Part shown: piece after piece, positions 18,564 through 28,113 of the stretch
Position numbering within the stretch: position 1 is the stretch's first letter
Layout: each line of letters starts with the position of its first letter
Assembly: GCA_903869265.1 (NCBI GenBank)
Contig: CAIPYE010000004.1
Location: 124,001 to 188,000, forward strand
Reading direction: 5' to 3'
Length of the DNA: 64,000 bases
Source of the DNA: an uncultured delta proteobacterium
GTDB taxonomy: Bacteria; Desulfobacterota; Desulfobulbia; Desulfobulbales; Desulfurivibrionaceae
Translations under genes and position numbers: made by a program
The notes under the pieces: model-generated
What the model was told of the DNA's origin: nothing
Database searches by the model: none
What the model saw: the letters and a program-made list of their open reading frames with translations, nothing else

Positions 18564-20087
18564 ATGGACTTTTTGATAATGAATACGATGGGGTTTCCCA
18601 TCCTGAGCGCCCTGATTTTTCTGCCTTTGGTCGGGGCCCTGATTTTGTTATGTATTCCCGGGGATACTGCGGCCAAGAACTGGACGATGCTGGTGACCGT
18701 GGTTACGGCGCTGGTTTCCCTGCCCCTCTACTGGAATTTTGATGCGACCACCGCCAAATATCAGTTCGGCGAACATGCTTCCTGGATTTCGGCCCTGAAT
18801 ATCAACTATACCTTGGGCGTCGATGGTATCTCCCTGCTGTTGATTTTGCTGACGACCATGATCATGCCCCTGTGCGTCCTTGGTTCCTGGCGGTATATCG
18901 ACAAACGGGTCAAGGAATTCATGATCTGCCTGTTGCTCATGGAAACCTCCATGCTCGGCGTGTTCATGGCCCTGGATTTCATCCTGTTTTACCTATTGTG
19001 GGAAGCGATGCTCATTCCCATGTACCTGTTGATCGCGGTCTGGGGCGGCCCTCGCAAGGTGTATGCTTCGACCAAGTTTTTCCTCTACACTCTGGCAGGC
19101 TCGGTCATGTTGCTTGTTGCCATCATCGGCCTCTACCTTGACCAAGGAACCTTCAGCATTCCCGCCTTGATGGGGCAGGATTATTCCACGACCTTCCAGG
19201 TTGTGGTCTTCCTGGCCTTTTTCCTGGCCTTTGCCATCAAAGTGCCGATGTTTCCCTTCCATACCTGGCTGCCCGCCGCCCATGTCGAGGCGCCCACCGC
19301 CGGTAGCGTTATCCTGGCCTCGATTCTGCTGAAGATGGGAACCTATGGGTTTTTACGCTTTTGCCTGCCCATAACCCCGGAAGCCACCATGATCTTCGTG
19401 CCCTATATCCTGTGGCTTTCGGTGGTTGGTATTCTGTACGGGGGCTTCACCGCCCTGGCCCAGCAGGACATGAAAAAACTGATTGCCTACTCCAGCGTCG
19501 GGCACATGGGTTTTGTCACCCTTGGTATTTTTGTCCTGAACCAACAGGGACTTGAGGGGGCGCTCCTGCAGATGATCAATCACGGCATCACCACCGGCGC
19601 CCTCTTCTTCTGCGTGGGCATGATCTATGAGCGAACCCACAGCCGGGAGCTGGACGCAGCGGCAGGGCTTGGCAAATACATGCCGGTGTATGTCAGCTTT
19701 CTGGCCTTCTTTTCGCTTTCTTCCCTGGCCTTCCCCGGAACCAACAGTTTTGTCGGCGAGTTCATGATTCTGGTCGGTAGCTTTACCAATAATAAGATTG
19801 TCTCCGCCTTCGCCATTCCTGGAGCGATTTTGGCTGCCGCCTACATGTTCCGCATGCTCCAGCGGGTGGTGTGGGGCAGGCCTGTGAACCCGGATCACTC
19901 TGGCATCTCCGACTTGAATATCCGGGAGATGGTGACCCTGGCGCCCTTGCTTTTCTTTGTTTTTTGGATTGGCTTGTCTCCGGCGCCGTTTTTGAAGGTG
20001 ATGCATGTGAGCGTTACCCATCTCATTGAGCAGGTGGGGGTTGCTTCGGGCGGCGCTGTTTCTGTTGCAAAGCTGATGCTTCCGTAA
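18564..20087 (+). CDS. nuoM: Complex I subunit NuoM
   Basis: 507 residues, about 14 transmembrane helices. NuoM signatures: GVDGISLLLILLTT near residue 90, TM5 Glu in FYLLWEAMLIPMYLLI, and IKVPMFPFHTWLPAAHVEAPTAGS (key residues; about 225-248), followed by LLKMGTYGFLRF. It is a proton-pumping antiporter-like subunit. I prefer ATG 18564 over GTG 18558 because GAGG then lies nine bases upstream. It follows the second antiporter gene by 27 bp. Confidence 0.95.
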   Translation: MDFLIMNTMGFPILSALIFLPLVGALILLCIPGDTAAKNWTMLVTVVTALVSLPLYWNFDATTAKYQFGEHASWISALNINYTLGVDGISLLLILLTTMIMPLCVLGSWRYIDKRVKEFMICLLLMETSMLGVFMALDFILFYLLWEAMLIPMYLLIAVWGGPRKVYASTKFFLYTLAGSVMLLVAIIGLYLDQGTFSIPALMGQDYSTTFQVVVFLAFFLAFAIKVPMFPFHTWLPAAHVEAPTAGSVILASILLKMGTYGFLRFCLPITPEATMIFVPYILWLSVVGILYGGFTALAQQDMKKLIAYSSVGHMGFVTLGIFVLNQQGLEGALLQMINHGITTGALFFCVGMIYERTHSRELDAAAGLGKYMPVYVSFLAFFSLSSLAFPGTNSFVGEFMILVGSFTNNKIVSAFAIPGAILAAAYMFRMLQRVVWGRPVNPDHSGISDLNIREMVTLAPLLFFVFWIGLSPAPFLKVMHVSVTHLIEQVGVASGGAVSVAKLMLP

Positions 20088-20132
20088 CGGAACTTTCTCA
20101 AGGTTTTAAGGAACTTACGCAAAGGATACAAA

Positions 20133-21554
20133 ATGAAGCTCATGCTGTTTGCTCCAGAATTATTGCTTCTCTTGGGGAGTCTGGTCCTTTTCCTGGTCAG
20201 TACCGGCAAGGTTGGCGGCAAGAAGGCCCGCGCCGTGACATTGGGTCTGGCGCTGATCAATGTGCTGGTCTGTCTGGCCTGTGTGCGTCAGGAAGGCACT
20301 CTGTTTTACGAGGCGTACCGGATTGATTTCTTCTCGCAGCTCATCAAGCTTGTTATTGCCATGGGGTTTGCGGTTGTGCTGCTCTTCAGCACGGAGTTGA
20401 AAGGGATCGATGACGATATCCGCCCTGAGTATTACCTGTTTTTGACCTTGAGTACCCTGGGCCTTGTCATGCTGGTGAGCAGTGTCGAACTGCTCACCAT
20501 GTTCATTGCCTTGGAGCTTTCTTCCTACTCCCTTTATATTCTGGTGCCCATGCGTGATGACCGCACCGGCCTGCGGATGCAGATGGAGTCTGCGATCAAG
20601 TACATCCTTTTCGGGGTGGTCGCCACCGGGGTCATGCTGTTTGGCATGAGCTACTTGTTCGGCCTCACCGGCACCACCTATCTTGTCGCGCTTTTGCCAA
20701 AACTTCACCAGATGATGGGCAACCCTGCTGCCCTCATCGCCATCGTCATGGTTTTGGGCGGTTTCTTTTTCAAACTGGCGGTATTCCCCTTCCATTCCTG
20801 GGTGCCGGATGTCTATCAGGGCGCGTCCAACGAAACAACCGCGTTCATCGCCTCGGTTCCCAAGGTCGCTGCCGTGGCCATGCTCATCCGGCTCACCGCA
20901 ATGGCCACCCCGGAGGGCCAGGCCATTGTTACCTTACTCATCGTCCTGTCGGTCTGTTCGATGTTTTACGGCAATCTTGTTGCCTTGGTTCAGACGGACA
21001 TGAAAAGGATGCTCGGTTTCTCCGGCATAGCCCATGCCGGTTATGTCTTGTTGGGTCTTGTCACCATGCAAGAGGTTGGCTACGCCACCTCGCTGTATTA
21101 TATCGTCGGCTATCTGGTGATGAATCTTGCCGCTTTTCTGGTTATTTGCAAAGTGTCCGAGCACGGCGAGAACCTTGCTGTGGATGATTTGAGCGGATTG
21201 CACAAACGTGCTCCTCTCCTCGCCCTGACTCTGGCGGTCAGCATGTTTGCCATGGCCGGCATTCCCCCGTTTGTCGGGTTCATGGGTAAATTCATGCTGC
21301 TGACCGGCGCTTACAAGGCAGGGCATCTCCCCTTGGTCATTTTGGCGGCCATCAATACCGCCATCTCCATCTATTACTACCTCTCCGTGGTTCGGGTCAC
21401 CTATTCAGCCAGCCCGGAGGATCGTCCCGCCGTGGTTGTCGGTGGGGTGGCCAAGGCGGTAAGCGTTGCTCTGGTTATGATCATCATCGCCATGGGGCTT
21501 CTTCCTGACCAGTTTCTGCAACTGGCCACGGACGCTGTTCGCGCCATCCTCTAA
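20133..21554 (+). CDS. nuoN: Complex I subunit NuoN
   Basis: 473 residues, about 14 transmembrane helices. NuoN features: FIALELSSYSLYILV in TM5, FFFKLAVFPFHSWVPDVYQGA (key residues; about 208-228), and DMKRMLGFSGIAHAGYVLLG. It is the antiporter-like subunit nearest NuoJ/K. It ends the operon and is followed by a GTTTCCCCT/AGGGGAGAC hairpin. With the two NuoL-like proteins and NuoM, the operon encodes four large antiporter-type subunits rather than three. Confidence 0.95.
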   Translation: MKLMLFAPELLLLLGSLVLFLVSTGKVGGKKARAVTLGLALINVLVCLACVRQEGTLFYEAYRIDFFSQLIKLVIAMGFAVVLLFSTELKGIDDDIRPEYYLFLTLSTLGLVMLVSSVELLTMFIALELSSYSLYILVPMRDDRTGLRMQMESAIKYILFGVVATGVMLFGMSYLFGLTGTTYLVALLPKLHQMMGNPAALIAIVMVLGGFFFKLAVFPFHSWVPDVYQGASNETTAFIASVPKVAAVAMLIRLTAMATPEGQAIVTLLIVLSVCSMFYGNLVALVQTDMKRMLGFSGIAHAGYVLLGLVTMQEVGYATSLYYIVGYLVMNLAAFLVICKVSEHGENLAVDDLSGLHKRAPLLALTLAVSMFAMAGIPPFVGFMGKFMLLTGAYKAGHLPLVILAAINTAISIYYYLSVVRVTYSASPEDRPAVVVGGVAKAVSVALVMIIIAMGLLPDQFLQLATDAVRAIL

Positions 21555-21583
21555 AGCCGGTCCTGGGGCCTGTCATCCGTTGA

Positions 21584-21611
21584 GTTTCCCCTCAAAGCAG
21601 GGGAGACTCTT
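21584..21611 (+). terminator. Hairpin after nuoN (weak terminator)
   Basis: A 9-bp stem GTTTCCCCT (21584-21592) / AGGGGAGAC (21599-21607) with a six-base loop and one G-U pair. It is followed by only TCTT, so it may act as a 3' end hairpin with limited intrinsic termination. It ends just before the tRNA-Gly -35 box. Confidence 0.5.
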
Positions 21612-21637
21612 GACAAGTGGCAAAATAATTGTATAAT
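21610..21637 (+). promoter_or_regulatory. Consensus promoter of tRNA-Gly
   Basis: TTGACA at 21610-21615, a 16-bp spacer, and TATAAT at 21632-21637: both hexamers are perfect. The tRNA begins 20 bp downstream. This is the strongest promoter I can see in the window. Confidence 0.85.
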
Positions 21638-21657
21638 CTGCCAAATTATTCGGACCT

Positions 21658-21732
<75 letters not shown>

Positions 21733-21867
21733 GCATAGCTCGGGGTATTCTGGTTCCTGCTTGAAGGAAAACGCAATGTTTTCTCAGGGGGCAAGGGTGC
21801 TGTCCTGGCTAGTGAGCATTGTTTCGTATTGAAAGAACCGGTCATTCCGATTCGGTTATTTTAGAAA

Positions 21868-21890
21868 GTGGGCTCAGGCCCGCTTTTTTT
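21868..21890 (+). terminator. Terminator between tRNA-Gly and rimP
   Basis: Stem GTGGGC (21868-21873) / GCCCGC (21878-21883) with loop TCAG and one wobble pair, followed by seven T. It sits 16 bp before the rimP ATG, so rimP needs read-through or a promoter inside this short gap. Confidence 0.85.
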
Positions 21891-21892
21891 AT

Positions 21893-21901
21893 TGGTATAC
21901 T
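21893..21901 (+). promoter_or_regulatory. Extended -10 element directly before rimP
   Basis: TGGTATACT fits an extended -10 (TGn then TATACT at 21896-21901). Transcription from it would begin at about 21908, essentially at the rimP ATG (21907), giving a leaderless mRNA. No convincing -35 is present, which extended -10 promoters can tolerate. Confidence 0.4.
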
Positions 21902-21906
21902 GTGTC

Positions 21907-22380
21907 ATGGAAGAAGAGGCGATAGAGTCACCCTTGGTTCGGCGATTGATCCAGCTTGTCGGGCCGGTGGTCGAGGGTTTTGGCTGCGAGCTGGTCGAGC
22001 TACAGTTCCGACGTGAGGCTCCCGGGTGGGTACTTCGCCTGGTTATCGATAATGCAAATGGCATCGGCATCGATGATTGCGCCAGGATCAGTCGGGAGGT
22101 CGCCCATCTCCTTGAGGTGGAAGACCCCATTGAGCAGTCATACAGCCTTGAAGTTTCTTCGCCCGGCCTTGATCGGCCTTTGAAAAGTGAGAGGGATTTT
22201 TTGCGTTGCAAGGGGAAAAAAGCCAAAGTGGTTGTCAGGGAACCCATTGATGGGCAGAACCAGTGTATTGGCTTGATTGAGGATGTGACTGAGGAGTCGG
22301 TAACTCTGCGCACCGAACATGGTATAATGGATATTCCGTTTACCCGGATGAAAAAGGCCCGTCTGGTTATTGAGTTTTAA
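21907..22380 (+). CDS. rimP: Ribosome maturation factor RimP
   Basis: 157 residues, the normal size. Two-domain RimP pattern: acidic N-terminus, LVEPVV-like LVGPVVEGFGCELVELQF, IDDCARISREV, and SLEVSSPGLDRPLK. RimP assists 30S subunit maturation. The frame is open further upstream but that part is the terminator, so ATG 21907 is the first sensible start. There is no Shine-Dalgarno sequence before it, only TATACTGTGTC. It is the first gene of the rimP-nusA-ylxR-infB-rbfA-nrnA-truB operon. Confidence 0.93.
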   Translation: MEEEAIESPLVRRLIQLVGPVVEGFGCELVELQFRREAPGWVLRLVIDNANGIGIDDCARISREVAHLLEVEDPIEQSYSLEVSSPGLDRPLKSERDFLRCKGKKAKVVVREPIDGQNQCIGLIEDVTEESVTLRTEHGIMDIPFTRMKKARLVIEF

Positions 22381-22424
22381 GACTGTAAGGCCGGGGTTGA
22401 CCATAAGAGAGACAGGAGAGAACA

Positions 22425-23714
22425 ATGCTGTCAGATTTGAGACGAATTCTTGATCAGATAAGTCGTGACAAGGGAATTGACCGCCAGTTGCTGGTTGACG
22501 CCATTGAGGAAGCGGTGATGTCCGCGGCCAAGAAGAAATTTGGCCAGCGGAGGGAGCTTGAGGCCCGCTATAATGAGGAGATCGGCGAGGTTGAACTTTT
22601 CCAATTCCGCAATGTTGTTGAGGCGGTTGAGGATGAGCAGACGGAAATTTCTCTGACTGAGGCCTTGATTCTCGACCCGGAGGTGCAGCTCGGCGACGAG
22701 CTTGGCAGCAAGATGGACAGCGTCGCCGAGCTGGGCCGCATTGCAGCGCAGTCCGCCAAGCAGGTGATCATTCAGAAAATGAAGGATGCTGAATGCAATG
22801 TCATCTACGAAATGTACAAGGACCGCAAGGGTGAGGTTGTCAACGGCATTGTCCAGCGTTTCGAACGGGGCAATATCATTGTCAACCTCGGGCGGACCGA
22901 TGCCATTTTGCCGACCAAGGAGCAGATGCCCCGCAAGTCATACCGCCAGGGGGACCGAATTCGGGCCCTGCTCCTCGATGTGAGGCAAAGCAGCCGAGAC
23001 CCGCAACTGGTTTTGAGCCGGACCAATGATGAGTTCGTGACCAAGCTGTTTGCCATGGAGGTTCCGGAGATTGCCGAGGGGATTGTGAAAATCCTGGGGG
23101 TGAGCCGTGAGCCGGGCGCCCGCGCCAAGATTGCCGTGAGTTCGTCTGCAACGGATGTGGATCCGGTGGGTGCCTGTGTAGGGATGAAGGGATCCCGGGT
23201 GCAGAACGTGGTCCAGGAGCTGCAGGGGGAAAAGATTGACATTGTGCCCTGGAGTCCTGATCCGGCCCGTTACGTTTCCAATGCCTTGTCCCCAGCCCAA
23301 GTTTCGCTGGTGGTGGTGGATGAAGAGAAGAAAACCTTGGTGGTGGTTGTGCCTGACGATCAGCTTTCCCTGGCAATCGGCCGACAGGGGCAGAATGTGC
23401 GCTTGGCTGCAGCCCTGTTGGGGTGGCGTATTGATGTGAAGAGTGAGCAGAAGTATGCTAAATTTAGTGAAGAAGGCTTCCAGTCGTTACTCGATGTGCA
23501 GGGGATGGATGAAAAAACAGCGGAAGCCCTCTATGATGCGGGTTTTAATTCGGCTCAGGATCTGGCTGAAGCGGAGGTCGCAACTGTGGTTGCCGAGCTG
23601 GAATCCCTTGACGAGAACAAGGTTGCTCGCTTGATCGCCTCCGCACAAAAAGCCAACACGGTCCAAGGGCAAGACGATTCAGAACCAGTGTCAACCGAGA
23701 GCGGAGAGCAATAG
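22425..23714 (+). CDS. nusA: Transcription termination/antitermination factor NusA
   Basis: 429 residues. Domains in order: RNA-polymerase-binding N-terminal domain (about 1-125), S1 (GEVVNGIVQRFERGNIIVNLG onward, about 130-200), KH1 and KH2 (GACVGMKGSRVQNV near 247 and LAIGRQGQNVRLA near 318), and a C-terminal helix-hairpin-helix-like tail of about 70 residues. NusA modulates pausing and termination in the cytosol. It sits 44 bp after rimP in the usual gene order, with AGGAG before ATG 22425. Confidence 0.97.
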   Translation: MLSDLRRILDQISRDKGIDRQLLVDAIEEAVMSAAKKKFGQRRELEARYNEEIGEVELFQFRNVVEAVEDEQTEISLTEALILDPEVQLGDELGSKMDSVAELGRIAAQSAKQVIIQKMKDAECNVIYEMYKDRKGEVVNGIVQRFERGNIIVNLGRTDAILPTKEQMPRKSYRQGDRIRALLLDVRQSSRDPQLVLSRTNDEFVTKLFAMEVPEIAEGIVKILGVSREPGARAKIAVSSSATDVDPVGACVGMKGSRVQNVVQELQGEKIDIVPWSPDPARYVSNALSPAQVSLVVVDEEKKTLVVVVPDDQLSLAIGRQGQNVRLAAALLGWRIDVKSEQKYAKFSEEGFQSLLDVQGMDEKTAEALYDAGFNSAQDLAEAEVATVVAELESLDENKVARLIASAQKANTVQGQDDSEPVSTESGEQ

Positions 23715-23724
23715 GTCTTTTGGC

Positions 23725-24009
23725 ATGACCACCGTCTTTGGGGAAAAAGGCAGAGCACCGATCCGGACATGTCTGGGGTGCCGTCAAAAAAAAGTGCAGC
23801 AAGAGATGTGGCGGTTTGCCGTGGACAACAACGGTCGTGTAATGAAAGATTTCTGCGGGAAGCATGATGGACGTCATGCCTACTGTTGTCAGGATGACAG
23901 TTGCCTGCAGAAGTTTTTTAAAAACAAAAAAGGATTATCCAGAGCGTTTCGCCAACAGGTGCTGGGATTTGACGAAGGGTTGCAAAACCTCTTCGGGAGT
24001 GAGCAATGA
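23725..24009 (+). CDS. ylxR: YlxR/RnpM-family RNA-binding protein
   Basis: 94 residues, basic. Hallmarks are RTCLGCRQKK near residue 14-24 and GRHAYCC near 49-55, as in the YlxR (DUF448) family between nusA and infB. Family members have been linked to RNase P modulation. The product starts at ATG 23725, ten bases after the nusA stop, and overlaps infB by four bases (ATGA). Confidence 0.92.
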   Translation: MTTVFGEKGRAPIRTCLGCRQKKVQQEMWRFAVDNNGRVMKDFCGKHDGRHAYCCQDDSCLQKFFKNKKGLSRAFRQQVLGFDEGLQNLFGSEQ

Positions 24010-26738
24010 CAAAAATCAGGGTTTACGAGTTAGCTAAAGAAGCGGAAATGGAAAACAAGGATTTGGTGGCGGCCCTCATTGAGATGGGCTATGCCGTTAA
24101 ATCCCATAGTTCCTCTCTGGATGACGAAACAGCACAGGATATCCGCCAAAGGCTCGGGATAGGGCAGACCAGGACGGAAGAAAAAAGGATCCAAGGCGCC
24201 GGGCGGACGACCATTATTCGGAGAAGAACCAAGAATGTGCCGGTGGAGGTTCCGCCTGCGGGAGAAGCGCCTGCCAAGCCGAGGCGGCCTGTCGTTTCTC
24301 CGGCAGAGAGCGATGAGGCCGAGTCGACCAAGACGGAAATATCTGTGGAAAGCACCGGAGAAGTCGAGGGCGATGTTGCCGAATCGATGCTACCGGTAGA
24401 GTTGGAAGGCGATGAAGCGCCAGAGTTGTCTGCGCGGACAGAGGAAGAAGAAGCAGAAGCAGCCCCGGACGACGGCGCTGTTGAGGCAGCCGAGGGCGAA
24501 GAAGTCTCTGTGGCAGAGACGGTTGAGGACGAAGACGAATTGGAAGGACAGGCTCCCTTTGTGCAGGATAAGCATCGCCATGGATTTGCCAGGGTGATTA
24601 AAAGAGCGGCCATTGTCATTGCGCCCGCTGCTCCTCCCCGCCCGTTCACGCCCAGGCCGAAAAGGGTCGAAGCTGTTAAAGGAAAGCCCGTTGTTGCCGA
24701 GGCTCCCGCTGCCAAGGGAGTCGAGGAGGGTGACAAGGGCGAAGGGCTCAAGGGGAAGAAGGGTAAGCGGTTTGTTAAGTTTACCACTGAAACCGCCGAG
24801 CATGACCGGACCAAGAAAGCCCCGTTGCGCACTCAGCGGCAGGCCGATATAGACATCGAGGATGTTGACGATGCGCTTGGCGGAAAAATCCCCGCGGGCT
24901 TGCGTATAGCACGGAACTCACGGAGCGGTGGTAAGAAAGGCAAGCGTCAGGGCGTTTCCCTGCAGGCCGCGGAGCCCAAGGCGATCAAGAAGCGGATCAA
25001 GGTCCTTGAAACCATTACGGTTGGTGATCTTGCCCACCGGATGGGCCTCAAGGTCGGGGAGCTTATTGCTAAATTGCTGGGAATGGGGGTTATGGCCACC
25101 ATAAACCAGGCTCTTGATGTTGAGACCGCGACCCTGGTAGCCTCGGATTTCGGCTACGAAGTCGAGCAAGGGGTTACCGAGGAACAGACCATTATCAACC
25201 TGGAAGAACAGGAAGGCGGCGGAGAGATGCTTCCCCGACCGCCGGTGGTCACGGTCATGGGGCATGTCGACCATGGCAAGACCTCGGTGCTGGACGCCAT
25301 CAGAAAAACAGACGTGGCAGCCGGTGAGGCCGGTGGCATCACCCAGCATATCGGGGCGCATTATGTCCGTTCCCCGCAGGGGGATGTGGTTTTTCTTGAT
25401 ACCCCTGGTCATGCGGCTTTCACGGAAATGCGTTCCCGTGGCGCCCAGGTTACGGACCTTGTCGTCTTGGTTGTCGCCGCTGATGACGGGGTCATGGACC
25501 AGACCAAGGAGGCAGTGAATCATGCCAGGGCCGCCAAGGTTCCCATTTTAGTGTGTGTTAACAAGATGGACAAGCCCGATGCAGACCCCATGCGGGTAAA
25601 AAGGGAGCTGGCCGACTTGAATCTGGTCAGCGAGGAATGGGGCGGGGATACCATCTTCTGTGAAACCTCGGCTAAAACCGGAAAAGGCATAGCCGAACTG
25701 TTGGAAAGCATTCATCTTCAGGCTGAAATCCTTGAGCTGAAGGCCGATCCTAATCGGCGCGCCAAGGGGCATGTGATCGAGGCCCAGCTTCATAAGGGCC
25801 GCGGTCCAGTGGCCACGGTTTTGATCGAGCAGGGAACCCTGCGGGTTGGCGATGCTTGTGTTGCCGGGATATTTTACGGCAAGATACGCTCTCTGACCAA
25901 CGATCGCGGAGAAAGTGTCAAGGAAGCCGGTCCGGCCATTCCGGTCGAGGTTCAGGGGTTGAGCGGGGTGCCGCGGGCTGGGGATGAATTTGTCGTCCTG
26001 CCCGACGAAAAAAGGGCACGGAGCGTGAGCGCCGATAGACAGCTCAAAAGCAGAGAAGCCGAACTTGGCACTTACACCAAGATTTCCTTGGATAATCTGT
26101 TTGATAACTTGCAGGCAGGAAAGATCAAGGAGCTGCGGGTTGCCCTGCGGGCCGACGTACAGGGAACACTGGAGGCTTTCAGCAAGGCCATAGAGGACTT
26201 GGCAACCGATGAGGTCAAGGTTAAGATCCTCCATGCTGGCACCGGTACCATAACCGACTCGGATGTCTTGCTCTCCGCAGCTTCTGATGCCTTTATCATT
26301 GGGTTTAACGTCCGGCCCTCAGCCAAGGTGCAGGAACTCGCCAAGAATGAGAAGGTGGATATTCGCACCTATGACGTCATCTATCATGCCTTGGATGATA
26401 TCAAAAAGGCCATGGTCGGGTTGCTGGATGCCCGCTTCGAGGAAAATGTCATCGGCACTGCGGAGGTTCGGGAAACGTATCAGGTTCCCAAGATTGGCAC
26501 CATTGCCGGCTGCTATGTGACCGATGGCAAGATCGAACGCAACGCCAAGGTGCGTGTTGTGCGGGAAGGTGTGGTGACTTTTACCGGACAGCTTGCCTCC
26601 CTGCGGCGTTTCAAGGATGATGTCAAGGATGTGCAGAGCGGGTATGAGTGCGGAATCGGGGTTGCCAACTATAACGACCTCAAGGTGGGCGATGTGCTTG
26701 AAGCCTTTGTGCTGAAAGAGCTTGCAAGAGAGCTTTGA
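24006..26738 (+). CDS. infB: Translation initiation factor IF-2
   Basis: 910 residues, a long IF-2. An N-terminal IF2N domain (about 1-55) is followed by a low-complexity Glu/Ala/Pro/Lys linker of about 290 residues, a second IF2N-like segment, and the GTPase domain with GHVDHGKT at about 419-426, DTPGH, and NKMDKPD. The C-terminal domains bind initiator tRNA and the 50S subunit. It delivers fMet-tRNA to the ribosome. Start overlaps ylxR; the stop overlaps the rbfA ATG by one base (TGATG). Confidence 0.97.
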   Translation: MTKIRVYELAKEAEMENKDLVAALIEMGYAVKSHSSSLDDETAQDIRQRLGIGQTRTEEKRIQGAGRTTIIRRRTKNVPVEVPPAGEAPAKPRRPVVSPAESDEAESTKTEISVESTGEVEGDVAESMLPVELEGDEAPELSARTEEEEAEAAPDDGAVEAAEGEEVSVAETVEDEDELEGQAPFVQDKHRHGFARVIKRAAIVIAPAAPPRPFTPRPKRVEAVKGKPVVAEAPAAKGVEEGDKGEGLKGKKGKRFVKFTTETAEHDRTKKAPLRTQRQADIDIEDVDDALGGKIPAGLRIARNSRSGGKKGKRQGVSLQAAEPKAIKKRIKVLETITVGDLAHRMGLKVGELIAKLLGMGVMATINQALDVETATLVASDFGYEVEQGVTEEQTIINLEEQEGGGEMLPRPPVVTVMGHVDHGKTSVLDAIRKTDVAAGEAGGITQHIGAHYVRSPQGDVVFLDTPGHAAFTEMRSRGAQVTDLVVLVVAADDGVMDQTKEAVNHARAAKVPILVCVNKMDKPDADPMRVKRELADLNLVSEEWGGDTIFCETSAKTGKGIAELLESIHLQAEILELKADPNRRAKGHVIEAQLHKGRGPVATVLIEQGTLRVGDACVAGIFYGKIRSLTNDRGESVKEAGPAIPVEVQGLSGVPRAGDEFVVLPDEKRARSVSADRQLKSREAELGTYTKISLDNLFDNLQAGKIKELRVALRADVQGTLEAFSKAIEDLATDEVKVKILHAGTGTITDSDVLLSAASDAFIIGFNVRPSAKVQELAKNEKVDIRTYDVIYHALDDIKKAMVGLLDARFEENVIGTAEVRETYQVPKIGTIAGCYVTDGKIERNAKVRVVREGVVTFTGQLASLRRFKDDVKDVQSGYECGIGVANYNDLKVGDVLEAFVLKELAREL

Positions 26739-27151
26739 TGGCGGCCGGAAAAGCAAAATCGCGGTTCGGTCTGCCTGCCGGTCTCGCGCGCAGCCAACCG
26801 AAAAGGAGGCCGATTCGGGTGGCGGATGCCATCAAGGCCGAGATTGCTTCGTTGCTTGTGCGGAAAATCAATGATCCCCGCCTGTCCAATGTCATCATCA
26901 CCTCGGTGGAGGTGAGCGATGATCTTGGACAGGCCCGAGTTTTATACAGTATACTGGGAAATGAAGAGCCGAAAAACGTTGCCAAGGGATTGGAGAGCAG
27001 CAAGGGCTTCATGAGAAGCAACCTGGCCCGGGCCCTGGAGTTAAGGCATGTGCCGGTGCTCGATTTTCGGTTGGATCTCGCGGGCAAGAAGCAGGCTGAA
27101 ATGGAACAGTTACTCAGGGAGATAATAAAAGACGATGACTCATCCCCGTGA
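26738..27151 (+). CDS. rbfA: Ribosome-binding factor A
   Basis: 137 residues. It has the RbfA KH-type fold signature RRPIRVADAIKAEIASLL and DPRLSNVIITSVEVSDDLGQARV (key residues; about 20-70). RbfA helps mature the 30S subunit. The preferred start is ATG 26738 in TGATG with the infB stop; a TTG one codon earlier is also in frame. The last 17 bp overlap nrnA. Confidence 0.93.
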   Translation: MAAGKAKSRFGLPAGLARSQPKRRPIRVADAIKAEIASLLVRKINDPRLSNVIITSVEVSDDLGQARVLYSILGNEEPKNVAKGLESSKGFMRSNLARALELRHVPVLDFRLDLAGKKQAEMEQLLREIIKDDDSSP

Positions 27152-28109
27152 CGAGATTGTTCGGACCCTGAAATCGGCCAAAAATGTTTTGGTGGCAACC
27201 CATATTCACCCGGACGGTGATGCCCTTGGTTCACAGATCGCCATGGGCAACGTCTTGCGTTCCCTAGGCAAGAATGTTTTTTTGTACGGTGAGGATCAGG
27301 TTTCCCATCTGTACCGGTTTCTGCCGGGAAGCGCCCAGATCGAGTCCTTGCTCCCGGCCCTGAACGGCTTTGACTGTGCCGTTGCCCTTGACTGTGGTGA
27401 TAGCCACAGGCTGGGCGAGGCCATGGGCTCCCTGTTGACCGTGCATCCCTTTGTGGTTATAGATCACCATTCCGGCCACCAGGAGTTTGGTGATCTCAGG
27501 TGGCTTGCCCCGGATCGGGCCTCCACCGGCGAGATAGTCTATGATCTGGCCGAGGCCCTGGGCGCCGAGCTAAGCTATGAGTCCGCCTATTGCCTCTATG
27601 CGGCCATTGTTTCCGACACCGGCTCCTTTAAGTATTCCTCGACCAGCGCTGATACTTTCCGTATTGCCAGTGCGCTTCTTCGCAAAGGGGTGAAACCGGC
27701 GGAGGTTTCCGGCAAGCTGTTTGATAATTTTACGGTGAAACGCCTCAACCTCATGCGGATGGTGCTCGATTCCCTGCAATTGTATGCCGCTGACCAGCTG
27801 GCAATCATTGCGGCTCCACGGGAGGTTTTTGTTAAAACCGGCACCACCCAGGCGGACGCGGAAACCTTTATCAATTATCCGCGATCTCTGGATACCGTCA
27901 AGATTGCCGCTTTCTTAAAAGAAACGGAAAGGGGTTTGATTTCGGTGAGTCTGCGCTCCAAGGGCACTGATTATGATGTGGCCCAGGTTGCCGCAGCCTT
28001 TGGTGGAGGCGGCCATCGCAATGCGGCAGGGTTTAAGCTGCGGGATACAAGCATTGGCGAGGTCCAGGAAAAACTGCTGGCAAAATTGTTGCCCATGGTA
28101 ACGATTTAA
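27135..28109 (+). CDS. nrnA: DHH-family oligoribonuclease / pAp phosphatase NrnA
   Basis: 324 residues. DHH phosphoesterase motifs: ATHIHPDGDALGS (about 21-33), ALDCGDSHRLG, VVIDHHSGH (about 110-118), and the DHHA1 signature GGGGHRNAAG near 292-301. NrnA degrades very short RNAs and dephosphorylates 3'-phosphoadenosine 5'-phosphate in the cytosol. The position between rbfA and truB is common for the family. It overlaps the end of rbfA with AGGGAG as ribosome-binding site. Confidence 0.93.
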   Translation: MTHPRDEIVRTLKSAKNVLVATHIHPDGDALGSQIAMGNVLRSLGKNVFLYGEDQVSHLYRFLPGSAQIESLLPALNGFDCAVALDCGDSHRLGEAMGSLLTVHPFVVIDHHSGHQEFGDLRWLAPDRASTGEIVYDLAEALGAELSYESAYCLYAAIVSDTGSFKYSSTSADTFRIASALLRKGVKPAEVSGKLFDNFTVKRLNLMRMVLDSLQLYAADQLAIIAAPREVFVKTGTTQADAETFINYPRSLDTVKIAAFLKETERGLISVSLRSKGTDYDVAQVAAAFGGGGHRNAAGFKLRDTSIGEVQEKLLAKLLPMVTI

Positions 28110-28113
28110 GAGG

